From: a virus | DNA: 46,035 bases | Virus record (IMG/VR): IMGVR_UViG_3300023115_000034 | Location: 1-46,035 of that record | Strand: one strand, 5' to 3' | In this document: positions 9,801 through 18,350 of the stretch, one piece after another | Position numbering within the stretch: the first letter of the stretch is position 1 | Layout: each line of letters begins with the position of its first letter | Program-made: the position numbers and the translations under genes | Notes under the pieces: generated by a model | Seen by the model: only the letters and a program-made list of their open reading frames with translations | What the model was told of the DNA's origin: nothing | The model's database searches: none

Positions 9801-12800
9801 TGGGTGAGTCATAGTAGCTCTGAGATACGGAATATCTACAATATTCTGTACATAAGGAGCATCTATAATTCCTTCAACGTATGCATTGTTTACAACATCA
9901 TCCGTAATATATTGACTAATTCTCTTTCCGTGTCTCCAGTAATCTCCAAAGACACCAACGTGAACATTTCCGTATATATCTACATCATATGCCGGATCTG
10001 CAGCAGCTTGACCGATGGCAACCTTACCGCCCATTATAGATAATGTATTGGGTTCATTTACTGTACCAGATACAGATGAAGATAGACCAATTCCAACTGA
10101 ATTATTGCCGTTAACAGTAATTCCGCTACCAATTGCAATTGATCTAAATGCAGAAGATATACTATTAGCACCAAATGCTAAACCACCATTTGATACTGTT
10201 AGATTTTCACCAAACCCTAAACCGCCAGATGAAGCAGATATGTTATGGCCAAATGCCATTGGATCATCAGTACCTGTTGATCCATCTGTAGTATTACTGT
10301 AACCAAATGCGTAGCCAGTTCCGAGAGTTGTTGTATTGCCGCCACCATAAGCATAGCCGCCATTTGCTACAGTATTTCCTACACCATAAGCATAACCATT
10401 ATCTACAGAAGTGTTTCCGTACCCAAATAAGAAACCATTTCTAGTAATAATATTATTAGTACCAAATATATAACTTGTTCCACTCGGACCTGTAGAACCG
10501 GTATTACCACTACCATAAATATTAACTTGTCCGTTATTGGTATTTAAATGCCCAAATATATTAACACCGGAATTGTTGGAGTTACTATTACCATAAATTC
10601 TAACAGTACCTCGGGTATTGACTGCATTGGAAGGTGAATTATTAGTATTACCCCATCCAAAAACAGAAACACCGGCCCAGTAACCATTATGTCCGCTGTT
10701 ATTTCTACCTACAAAAAGACCATTGTAGTTATTACTTCTATTATTATCACCAACAATTACTAAGCCACCATAATAACCGTTTCCATTATTACTACCGCCT
10801 ATAAGTATACTTCTTGGTCCCGCATTATTACTTGCACCAATAGCAACACCGCCACCGTATGCAGCTGCAGTATTACCAGAACCAATAGCAACACCGCCCC
10901 AGTTGGTAGAATTGCTTCTACCTATACTGGTACCACTTTGGGTTGCATCTGATGTTGTACCAATTGAAACACCACTTAGATTAGATGATACTGATGAACC
11001 AATTGATTTACCACTATTAGATGAAGTATTACTAACACCAATTGAAACACCGCTAGTGTTTGCAGTCAAAGATGTACCAATTGCAACACCACCATTTGAT
11101 GAAGATGCTACTGTACCTATAGAAGTTGAACTATAGGAAGTTGCTGATCTACCAATTGAAACACCACTTAGGTTAGATGGTGATAATCTACCAATTGAAA
11201 CACCACTATTACTTGCACGTTGATCAAGTCCTATAGAAACTGATGCAGTGGTTGTTGTTGAAGATACATCTTTACCAATTGAAACACCGCTATTACTGGT
11301 TATTGATTTACCAATTGCAACAGCATTTGCAAAGTTGTTATTTACAATATTTTCACCAATTGAAACCGACCCTGCAAAGTTCTGGTTGTGGTATATGTTA
11401 GCACCAATACCAACACCATCTTGAGATGGGTTATCAATCGTATTACCAATTGCAACAGCATTAGTTCTAGGTAATATTGCATTTCCGGCTTTTACATCAT
11501 AACCAAGGGCTAAAGAATAATCTGTAGCTAATGTATTATAACCTATACCAACCGATGCTCTTCCAACTTCAGTATCATCCCAAGTTACGGTTGTTCCATC
11601 TACTGCACCAACTCTAAATGCTCCCCTTTGGGGTATCCACATCATCCGAGCACCGGCATTAGTTCCATATCTAGGATTAATTGTAAAATCTGGAATTACA
11701 TTTGGTGTTGTTATAGCAACTCCAGCACTATCCCAATCACCATGATAGAAAATTGCATTACCACTCTTTACAAAGAATTTAGTATCACTATCACCAAGGA
11801 CCATATCCTGTGGTTCACCAATAACAACTGCACCACCAGCATCATAATATATTTGTTGATTACCGACAGCATCATTATTATAACTCCAAACACTTTGAAG
11901 TCTATTACCGATATAATTTGAATCAACAATTCTTTCTATATTTGAATCAAAAGATAAACCACCAGGACCATAATACATTGTAACATTTGAATCAAAGGTA
12001 AATGATCCGACTGTTGCATTAACTGAAACGGGACCTGTAAAACTAGTTGAACTTGAAATTAGATTATTAGCCGTTAGAGTATCAACTGTGGTATGATATC
12101 CATTATTAACAGTTACATTACCATTAAATGTTGCTGGGCCAAGTAGTGAAAGAGAAGTTGTTACTTTAGGTGATTTATCATCAATTCTAAATATATCATT
12201 TAGTGCTACTGAAGTTGCATCATCTGTAAATGATACAGTATTTGCATCAATAATACTAAATGTGCCACCATATCCAGATTTTGGATTTTGTAAAGAGTCT
12301 AGGAGACCTCCTGCACTATAAACGGTGTTAATATTAAGATTATCACCATTTATATCAAGACCCGTAAATGTAATTGTAGTAGGAAGTGTTCTAAGATTTA
12401 CATTTAAAGATAGATCAGCCGAATCAACAGCATCTTCATAAACTCTAAAGGAATTTGGATTTGCAAAGAAGTAATCGGAAGATGAAAGAACCTGTGAATC
12501 ACCTAAACTATCAATTCTATATACTTCGACAAATCTCTGTTCTGGAGGTGTTGGAAAATAGAAAGCTTCAAATTCAGAATCAGTATTTACATTAAGAGCT
12601 GCTATCAAAGCTCCTTGACTTAATGTATTTAAATTATTAGATAATAATGAAGAAGTTATCTGGAAGAAATAATCGCTATCAACTGTAACTTGTGTTCCAG
12701 AAATATTAACTGGACCGCCGGTTACTGTTAGTCCGCTATCAAATCTTCCAACACCAGCAACGTGAAATTTAGTTACTGGCTGATCTGTTCCAATACCAAC

Positions 12801-15800
12801 ATTTACATTTCTAACATTTGGATAAGTGCCAAAGAATAGTGTGTTATCTCTCCTTTGCCATTCAGAACTATCATTAGCTGCAGAAAGAATATATGAACTA
12901 TCAACAATTGATTTTATATAAGCTTCATCAATAAACGATGCAAGTGTAGCTGCATTTAAAACAACTCTTGAACTAACATAAGCATTATCTATTATTGATG
13001 CAAGATAATCTTCTGTCGGCCATTGTCTAACTTGACCTAGACTATTTCTTATGCTTATAGGGCTATTGCCGGCATTGTCGTCCAAGTAATCATTAGCATC
13101 TTCAATAAGAATTGGTGCTTTACCTATATTTCTTACAGACAGAGCTAAAGTATGATCTGCTAATAAAGTAGGTGTTAATTCAGAAGGTTGAAGACCACCT
13201 AGTAATGATTTTACACTACCTGAAGGTTTATAGTAAAGAGCATCTGGATGTGCTTGCCAGAATGCATCATTAGAAACTCTTGCTTGGACATAATCAGTAT
13301 CCAAGAAATCTATCATTGTAGGTATTACTAAGTTGCCTGGACGGATAACGTGACTATCAAATGATAGACCACCAATAGTAATAGCACTTCCGCCTAATGT
13401 AAATGCTCCTCCAACGGTAATACCTTGTGAATCAAATCTAAAGTTTTTGTTACCAGCTGTACTTGTAAAGGCTAAATCACCACTAAATGTAACACCTTGT
13501 GAATCAACTCTTAAGTTTGTACCATCACCTCCGACAAAAAGATCACCAAGGACATTTAAATTCGGACTAAGAACTCTTGGTGGTGTATATGGCACAGAAA
13601 GAACATCACCAGCATCACCAAAATCAAATCCATCAATTATTGTTATATTACTATCAATCAGACCTCCTGATATAACTGGAGGACCACCATGAGAATCTCT
13701 GCGAAGAGCAAACTGGAATGAATCAATTGGATCAGCAAAGTAGAAAATTGTATCTAAATTATTTCCTGCATTTGTTGTTAATTCGGTTAAAGGAATATTA
13801 GAAAGTTGTATGGCTTTGGTTAAATCTGGATCAAAAGTACGAACAGGATGACCTGTGTTTTTAACATATAATTCGTGATCATAAGGTACTTTAATTCTTA
13901 CTGCATTAGTAATAGCACCAATAGTATGATCAAACTGAATTGAATCAATTCCTGTGCCTATTATAGATCCAGTTCCAAATCCTGGTCCGACTGATGTAGT
14001 ACTACCAAACCCAAGATAATCTTGAATTGTTTTTGGTCCAAAGTATATCGTTGCTCCGCTATCAACTCTTATTGAACCAGCGACATCAAGAGCATAATCA
14101 GCATTATTTTTACCTATTGCAACTTTAGTATTGTCGAGAGAACTATCATTAGCTGCAGAAGTATTTAATATAATATGATCAGATTTATTATTAGCTGTTA
14201 CATTTCTACCAATTATAAATGTATTTGTAGTATTACCTTTTATAAGGTTATCTTCACCAAGTATAAAGTTATTAGAACCAGTAGCTATACTATCAAGAAT
14301 ATTATTCGTACCTATAAATGTAGTGTAACTTCCTTTCAAACTTGTGAATGATAAATCACCGCCGCGGCTAATATTATTTTCATTACCAATAGCTGTACTA
14401 TAAAGACCAGATACGGCGTTATTTCTTCCTAATGCAATAGATCCAAAACCTAGTTTTTCATTTGATAATTGATTATCAAAATCCGAGAATCTACCAACTC
14501 TAAATAATTCTAATTTTGGCTGATATGTTAAAAGATTAACATCACCGGCAATAAATGGAATTGAATCCATTAGTTGTGCATCTGTAACGGTAAATGTGCC
14601 GTCTGTAATACCACTTACAGCAAAACCTTCTTGTGCTAAAATATCAAGATCATAAGTAGCAATTTTATTAATTCCAAGAGGTTTAGGAACATTTGTAGAA
14701 TCTACAACGGCATATCTAACAGCTTCACCTTCATCTACAAATGGTGTTGTACTTTGATAGACACCAGGAGCCCCTTCTTGCAAAAGTTCTCCTGCTAATA
14801 TGATATTGCCTTTTACATAAAGGTTTCCGTCATAATTATTAAATTTATCACCAGAATCACCAATAATTACGTTACCATAATTAATAGATAAAATTCTTTC
14901 AGATCCTACTTTCATAGGAACATTAGATAAGTTAATACCTATGGCATTATCTGCACTAGAATCTATTCTAATATTTCTACCAATACCAGTAGCATTATCA
15001 CCATGTATTCTAATGTCCGTACCAAGTGCTACACCAAGATTTGCATCTATAAAGTTATTATCTCCAAATGCATAGGAAGGTGAACCTTTTAATATATTTG
15101 CGCTGCCTACAGCATAAGCACCACCACCAGTTATGGTATTATAGGTACCTATTGCATAAGAACCAGAGGCAGCTGTTGCACTTGCAGTTGTTCCAATAGT
15201 ATTATTGTAACCGAATACACCAGCTAAATTACCATTTACATTATTTTCAGTACCAATACCTATGACACTAGTACCATATAAATGATTTTCTTTACCAATA
15301 CCAATTGCAAATTGTGTACTACCAATAGGGACAGATGAATCGACTGTAACATCAGTACCTATTAATATAGTACCCGTATTATTTGCCCTAGTTTTAGTTC
15401 TTCTGCCTAAAGCTATAGAATAATCCGCTTCAGCTTCTGTTAAAGAACCTATAGCTAGTGATGCTAAACCTTTTGCTCTAGTTGCTTCACCAAATGCGGT
15501 AGAAAATAATCCAATATTACCTTGAATATAATCTCCAGAGGGCCCACCTCTAAAGTAGCCGCCTCTTGTAGCACCTTTTGATGTAATATATGTAAATCTT
15601 GATCCATTACTATCATCCATATAAGAAGCCATTGGACCAGCAAGAGTATTGAGAGCATAAACAATACCTGTAGAATCAATTTGGCCTCTTACAGATATAT
15701 CTCCAATAACGTCCAATTTATATTTTGGAGTATCCGTTCCAATTGCAACTCTACCATAAGATTGTAAAGATATTGCATATGGATCAGTAATATCAGATAA

Positions 15801-18341
15801 AGGAATATTATAAGCAGCATCTGCAGTTGGTTCATTTTTTATAAAAATACCACCACCGGTAAAGATAGAACCATCTTTATAAATATTTCCAGTGAAGTTT
15901 ATAGAACCGTCTTTTCTTACTTCAAAAAGTGTACTATCATAACGAGCTAAAACTTCAATAACATTAAATGAGTCAGAGTTCGGAGCATTTTTTGCTAGTG
16001 AAGATTTAAAGATATTTTCATGTGCAGTAGATACCAATTTAGCAGAATCAGTAAATATTTCTAAACCATAAAAGTCTCTTGGTGCAGAAATATTAGACGG
16101 TAGTGTCCAAGTTGATGGAGCATAATATGTGCCAAACTGTGCAGTTGTAAATCTACCTAATTGAATATCGCCGGTAGCAATAATTTTACCGGTATTATCA
16201 TCAACATTAAATCTATAGTATCCTGAATCATATAATTTTTGAAAGGATGTTGCAAAACCGTCATTAGTGATAATACTACTAACATGATTACCGTATTTAA
16301 GACCTTCGGTAAATCCAATTGAATCATTATCACCTGAAGTTAAAATATAACCTGGATATAAAGATGTTAGTTTTACATCTCTTGCAACCAAGTCTTTTTC
16401 TACAGTAACTTGACCATTACTAAGATCAAAACTTAAAGAAGAATCAGAAGTTAAAGTGCCGTTATTATCTATTATTGCAACTGTATTTGGTTTAAAATTA
16501 CCAAATGCACCAGTTAATTTGCCAGTAATATGTAAATTACCTATGGTTGCAGAGTCAATAGTAATTGCTGCTATTTTTGCTGAATCTGCATAAAAGTGTT
16601 TAAAATTTCCTGAATCAATTCTAAGTACACTTATATCTGCTGAATCTGCATCTAAATATGGAGTAATAATTCCAGATCCAGAAACAGTTAAATTGCCAGA
16701 TCTTAAAACATTAATATCAGCAGAATCTATATTAGCATAATTAGATGTTAACTTATTTGTAGTAATACTATCTGCCTGTATTCCAGAAAGATAAATATTT
16801 CTCCATCTCTGATCTGAACTACCAATATCAAATGCAAGGCTTGTATTAGGTATTAAGTGAGAATTAATATCACCACTAAAAACTATATTATCTTCGTTGC
16901 TGTCACCAAGATAAATATTACCGCCTGTTGCTGATTTTATTGTAGCATTACCGGATACGGTAAGGTCTCCACCTACGGAAAGATTGCCTTTTATATGAGC
17001 ACTATCTACAGTAAGACCACTAATTCTTGCTAAATTGATGTCTGCTGAATCAATATCTGCATACTCTATACCAGCGCTATCTATGGTTGCTCTTGTAATA
17101 TCAGCATAAATAGAAGTAAGATCCGTTATAATACCACTATCTGCATATATTGCAGGAACATCTATATCTTTATTAAATACCCATCTATCAGGTGTAGCTT
17201 CATAAGTTATTTTAGCGTTGGCTGCAAATACTGTAATACCGGCACCATCTGCTTGACTTGAATCTTGAGCAGAGTCTGCAAGAACAATATTTTTATCATT
17301 AACGGTAACTGTAGTTGAGTTTACTATTGTCTCAGTACCATCAACCTGTAAATCGCCTTTAATAATAACTTTACCAGTATTATCTCCTACAGCAGCAGGA
17401 TCTATAACAAAGATTTGAGGCCCATTTATTTGACCAGTGATATTTAAAATATCAATTTGTGCAGAATCAATATAAGCATGTTTAATATCTGCTGAATCAA
17501 TATAAGCTGTAATAATTCTTGTTAAATCTACATCAGAAGAATCTATATCTGCATAATTGATTCTAGCAAGAGTAATATCAGCTGAATCAATGTCTGTATG
17601 ATCTATATCTGCATATCTAATATAAGCAGAATCAATTTCCGCATTGGTAATTCTAGCAAGAGTAATATCTGCTGAATCAATAATTGCGTGTAAAATATCT
17701 GCACTATCAATATAAGCAGTAATAATATCTGCCATAATAATATCTGCTGAATCAATATAAGCATGACCAATATCTGCAGAATCAGCATAAAGAGCAGTAA
17801 ATCTATTTCCTAGTTTACCAATATATCTTGCACCAACAATAAATATTTCATTTCCATCAAGCCCGGCTGGAAGATTATCACCAATAAAGTTAAGTACACC
17901 AGATTGATAATCAAAGAAAAATTCATCATTATTACCAGAACCAGCAGCAAATATTCTAGTCCCAGAAGTTTGTGGATCCGTTGTACCAGAAGGTGCAATA
18001 TAAACTTTTACAGCATAAGTGGAACCAAATTGCGGAGGAATCCAATTAGTTAAATTTGTTTTCCAAGTTCTATTAGGGGTTGCAGTAGTATCTTTTACTG
18101 CTTCTATTGAAGAAGATCCATTTCCGCTATCATCATAAATTTCAATAATGCCAATACTTAAACTAGGTAGTATATTAGGTATTTGATAAGCATCAGTCCA
18201 TAAATTATTTCCGTCCAAAAGTAAAGGACTTGCAATTGCTTCGTTTGTAGCAGTTTTAATTGAATTGATATCTGTCTTTGTTGCTCCGTAACCAAGCTTT
18301 TTCCAAAGAAAGTCTATCTTTTGATTGTCACTTATTGACAT
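6870..18341 (-). CDS. Giant 3823-aa tail fibre with pentad, nonapeptide and YadA-like repeats
   Basis: This is one intact 11.5-kb frame. Residues 1-180 are a marine T4-like fibre base domain (KIDFLWKKLGYGATKTD, RTWKTNLTNWIPPQFGSTY, DEFFFDYQSGVLNFIG). Residues 189-298 are 22 unbroken pentapeptides A-x-I-x-x, with 8 more at 413-452. Glycine-rich YadA-head-like arrays (xAIGxxxxxxG) lie at about 948-1137, 1294-1392 and 2260-2775. At least five VGIGT...P...YKLDVxG-type modules are scattered through the middle. A nonapeptide array (ADSDYIKTA/ANQSWIRFN) lies at about 3150-3278. The last ~90 residues before a short tail repeat the GQTVFSGSD module of the 1151-aa fibre. It is probably a long trimeric side or tail fibre (inference from architecture). 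It starts 10 bases after the 1003-aa fibre with AAGGA at 8-base spacing. No catalytic or self-cleaving domain was seen. Confidence 0.88.
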   Translation of the reverse strand: MSISDNQKIDFLWKKLGYGATKTDINSIKTATNEAIASPLLLDGNNLWTDAYQIPNILPSLSIGIIEIYDDSGNGSSSIEAVKDTTATPNRTWKTNLTNWIPPQFGSTYAVKVYIAPSGTTDPQTSGTRIFAAGSGNNDEFFFDYQSGVLNFIGDNLPAGLDGNEIFIVGARYIGKLGNRFTALYADSADIGHAYIDSADIIMADIITAYIDSADILHAIIDSADITLARITNAEIDSAYIRYADIDHTDIDSADITLARINYADIDSSDVDLTRIITAYIDSADIKHAYIDSAQIDILNITGQINGPQIFVIDPAAVGDNTGKVIIKGDLQVDGTETIVNSTTVTVNDKNIVLADSAQDSSQADGAGITVFAANAKITYEATPDRWVFNKDIDVPAIYADSGIITDLTSIYADITRATIDSAGIEYADIDSADINLARISGLTVDSAHIKGNLSVGGDLTVSGNATIKSATGGNIYLGDSNEDNIVFSGDINSHLIPNTSLAFDIGSSDQRWRNIYLSGIQADSITTNKLTSNYANIDSADINVLRSGNLTVSGSGIITPYLDADSADISVLRIDSGNFKHFYADSAKIAAITIDSATIGNLHITGKLTGAFGNFKPNTVAIIDNNGTLTSDSSLSFDLSNGQVTVEKDLVARDVKLTSLYPGYILTSGDNDSIGFTEGLKYGNHVSSIITNDGFATSFQKLYDSGYYRFNVDDNTGKIIATGDIQLGRFTTAQFGTYYAPSTWTLPSNISAPRDFYGLEIFTDSAKLVSTAHENIFKSSLAKNAPNSDSFNVIEVLARYDSTLFEVRKDGSINFTGNIYKDGSIFTGGGIFIKNEPTADAAYNIPLSDITDPYAISLQSYGRVAIGTDTPKYKLDVIGDISVRGQIDSTGIVYALNTLAGPMASYMDDSNGSRFTYITSKGATRGGYFRGGPSGDYIQGNIGLFSTAFGEATRAKGLASLAIGSLTEAEADYSIALGRRTKTRANNTGTILIGTDVTVDSSVPIGSTQFAIGIGKENHLYGTSVIGIGTENNVNGNLAGVFGYNNTIGTTASATAASGSYAIGTYNTITGGGAYAVGSANILKGSPSYAFGDNNFIDANLGVALGTDIRIHGDNATGIGRNIRIDSSADNAIGINLSNVPMKVGSERILSINYGNVIIGDSGDKFNNYDGNLYVKGNIILAGELLQEGAPGVYQSTTPFVDEGEAVRYAVVDSTNVPKPLGINKIATYDLDILAQEGFAVSGITDGTFTVTDAQLMDSIPFIAGDVNLLTYQPKLELFRVGRFSDFDNQLSNEKLGFGSIALGRNNAVSGLYSTAIGNENNISRGGDLSFTSLKGSYTTFIGTNNILDSIATGSNNFILGEDNLIKGNTTNTFIIGRNVTANNKSDHIILNTSAANDSSLDNTKVAIGKNNADYALDVAGSIRVDSGATIYFGPKTIQDYLGFGSTTSVGPGFGTGSIIGTGIDSIQFDHTIGAITNAVRIKVPYDHELYVKNTGHPVRTFDPDLTKAIQLSNIPLTELTTNAGNNLDTIFYFADPIDSFQFALRRDSHGGPPVISGGLIDSNITIIDGFDFGDAGDVLSVPYTPPRVLSPNLNVLGDLFVGGDGTNLRVDSQGVTFSGDLAFTSTAGNKNFRFDSQGITVGGAFTLGGSAITIGGLSFDSHVIRPGNLVIPTMIDFLDTDYVQARVSNDAFWQAHPDALYYKPSGSVKSLLGGLQPSELTPTLLADHTLALSVRNIGKAPILIEDANDYLDDNAGNSPISIRNSLGQVRQWPTEDYLASIIDNAYVSSRVVLNAATLASFIDEAYIKSIVDSSYILSAANDSSEWQRRDNTLFFGTYPNVRNVNVGIGTDQPVTKFHVAGVGRFDSGLTVTGGPVNISGTQVTVDSDYFFQITSSLLSNNLNTLSQGALIAALNVNTDSEFEAFYFPTPPEQRFVEVYRIDSLGDSQVLSSSDYFFANPNSFRVYEDAVDSADLSLNVNLRTLPTTITFTGLDINGDNLNINTVYSAGGLLDSLQNPKSGYGGTFSIIDANTVSFTDDATSVALNDIFRIDDKSPKVTTSLSLLGPATFNGNVTVNNGYHTTVDTLTANNLISSSTSFTGPVSVNATVGSFTFDSNVTMYYGPGGLSFDSNIERIVDSNYIGNRLQSVWSYNNDAVGNQQIYYDAGGAVVIGEPQDMVLGDSDTKFFVKSGNAIFYHGDWDSAGVAITTPNVIPDFTINPRYGTNAGARMMWIPQRGAFRVGAVDGTTVTWDDTEVGRASVGIGYNTLATDYSLALGYDVKAGNAILPRTNAVAIGNTIDNPSQDGVGIGANIYHNQNFAGSVSIGENIVNNNFANAVAIGKSITSNSGVSIGKDVSSTTTTASVSIGLDQRASNSGVSIGRLSPSNLSGVSIGRSATSYSSTSIGTVASSSNGGVAIGTSLTANTSGVSIGVSNTSSNSGKSIGSSVSSNLSGVSIGTTSDATQSGTSIGRSNSTNWGGVAIGSGNTAAAYGGGVAIGASNNAGPRSILIGGSNNGNGYYGGLVIVGDNNRSNNYNGLFVGRNNSGHNGYWAGVSVFGWGNTNNSPSNAVNTRGTVRIYGNSNSNNSGVNIFGHLNTNNGQVNIYGSGNTGSTGPSGTSYIFGTNNIITRNGFLFGYGNTSVDNGYAYGVGNTVANGGYAYGGGNTTTLGTGYAFGYSNTTDGSTGTDDPMAFGHNISASSGGLGFGENLTVSNGGLAFGANSISSAFRSIAIGSGITVNGNNSVGIGLSSSVSGTVNEPNTLSIMGGKVAIGQAAADPAYDVDIYGNVHVGVFGDYWRHGKRISQYITDDVVNNAYVEGIIDAPYVQNIVDIPYLRATMTHPFFFYSDPISNDLYTTISGGIGIGRQPINSSKYKLDVDGSINYTGKLYLNGDLLIPSEDSLGDVYIEHHENQYFIGPDSAEEYFDSAYVTARQQMFGFTAGQTYLTVIDEGYINSRLDDTLFLDSAEAQVMIDRALGDGVAFGFDIIGRSSLTATPAGGTPSVGIGVTADIPGFGNMLKVGGTTEIQGNLNISNNGQLQFNGVPFSPTTVFTEDFAYIYYNGSKNVGIGTTVPAVDFDVNGTFNATEIQLNGADILGIFDSDFVRDRQILIDSNLTTQLINTDYIRAAADSDYIKTAITPDFLKNIVDSDYVKSIADSDYIKLVADSDYIKTAANQSWIRFNADSDYIKTAADSDYIKTAANRSWIRFNADSDYIKTAANQSWIRFNADSDYIKTAANRSWIRFNADSDYIKSVADSAYIKNIVDSSYTQLLTGIGIRDVDFGPHKILYRNSYSNISSLPTASSHKGMFAVINTDNKPYVSTGSAWNRIILNGDSVEFSDLVVSGNLTVNGTQTILNTQTLGIDDPMIHLGKNNELSDAVDIGFIGHYSPDGGTTKEHTGFFRDATNSEYYIFNGLDDAALDDSDPTATINRNGTGFTLAALNVGSISGKYLGFDSDFNSKTTDDLTEGLTNLYYTTVRANADFDLRLATKTTDDLLEGSNLYYTDDRVSTLVDSAYVLARSPQFDYISIIDSAYVQARVVPQGVDSDAVEAMVDSAYILARSPQFDYINIIDSAYINARISTVDSAQVLAIIDSSYITSIIDSDYILSITGSGGGSGSGSGGGSLVGYSFVAIAGQTVFSGSDIEGGILSYDVTTATIVTANGITLTKGVDYTHTDSSSLTFFEARDSGDEISIFTTKAAADAGSSGSTGTTTTSVTASTATIFDRTIHSNNFKSIEYTVHMEDSSLGHTQITKLLATYNKSQVFSTQYGTVSTFANDSDLGIIDVVENGGQIQLKLIKASGTGTVKVVSNKTVVN
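7558..7664 (-). repeat. Dispersed repeat, copy B (107 bp)
   Basis: This is the partner of 4318-4424, in the 3' part of the giant fibre gene. A further partial copy of the ARSPQFDYI segment lies at about 7730-7785 in the same gene. Confidence 0.85.
8510..8890 (-). repeat. 27/54-bp tandem repeat encoding nonapeptides
   Basis: The word aaatctaatcca recurs at 8592, 8646 and 8700 (54-base steps) and again at 8781 (54+27), and the reading frame is kept. The protein alternates ADSDYIKTA with ANQSWIRFN or ANRSWIRFN, so the basic unit is 9 residues (27 bp). Flanking units are degenerate (ADSDYIKLV, VDSDYVKSI, ADSAYIKNI). Confidence 0.9.
10010..11565 (-). repeat. YadA-head-like beta-roll repeat array (largest of three)
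   Basis: About 35 glycine-rich units of roughly 12-16 residues encode GVSIG, GVAIG, AVAIG and AYGxGN cores (residues about 2260-2775 of the giant fibre). This pattern matches the left-handed beta-roll of trimeric autotransporter heads. The second half switches from xSIG to Asn-rich GNTNN/YGxGN units. Confidence 0.75.
14165..14480 (-). repeat. YadA-head-like repeat array 2
   Basis: This short array (residues about 1288-1392 of the giant fibre) has IALGRNN, TAIGNENN, TFIGTNN, FILGEDN and FIIGRN units in sequence. Confidence 0.65.
14930..15500 (-). repeat. YadA-head-like repeat array 1
   Basis: This array (residues about 948-1137 of the giant fibre) has LAIGSLT, IALGRRT, FAIGIGKEN, IGIGTENN, YAIGTYN, YAFGDNN and VALGTDI units at roughly 14-20 residue spacing. 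Confidence 0.65.
16986..17105 (-). repeat. Second block of A-x-I-x-x pentads
   Basis: Eight consecutive pentads (residues 413-452 of the giant fibre), including ATIDS, ADIDS, ADINL and AHIKG. This is a shorter repeat of the block at 17448-17777. Confidence 0.75.
17448..17777 (-). repeat. 22 consecutive A-x-I-x-x pentapeptides (15-bp period)
   Basis: Residues 189-298 of the giant fibre split without a gap into 22 pentads such as AYIDS, ADIIM, ADITL, ARITN, AEIDS and ADIKH. Position 1 is Ala, Thr or Ser and position 3 is always Ile or Val. This fits the pentapeptide-repeat rule (small residue at i-2, bulky at i), with Ile in place of Leu/Phe. Confidence 0.85.
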
Positions 18342-18350
18342 ATTCGATCC

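Noticed and set aside
15900-16060. Possible S74 or other autoproteolytic domain in the giant fibre, near YKLDVIG motifs
   Set aside because: The YKLDVxG modules often precede S74 domains, but no SDxxLKEN or GLIAQEV motif follows in this protein.
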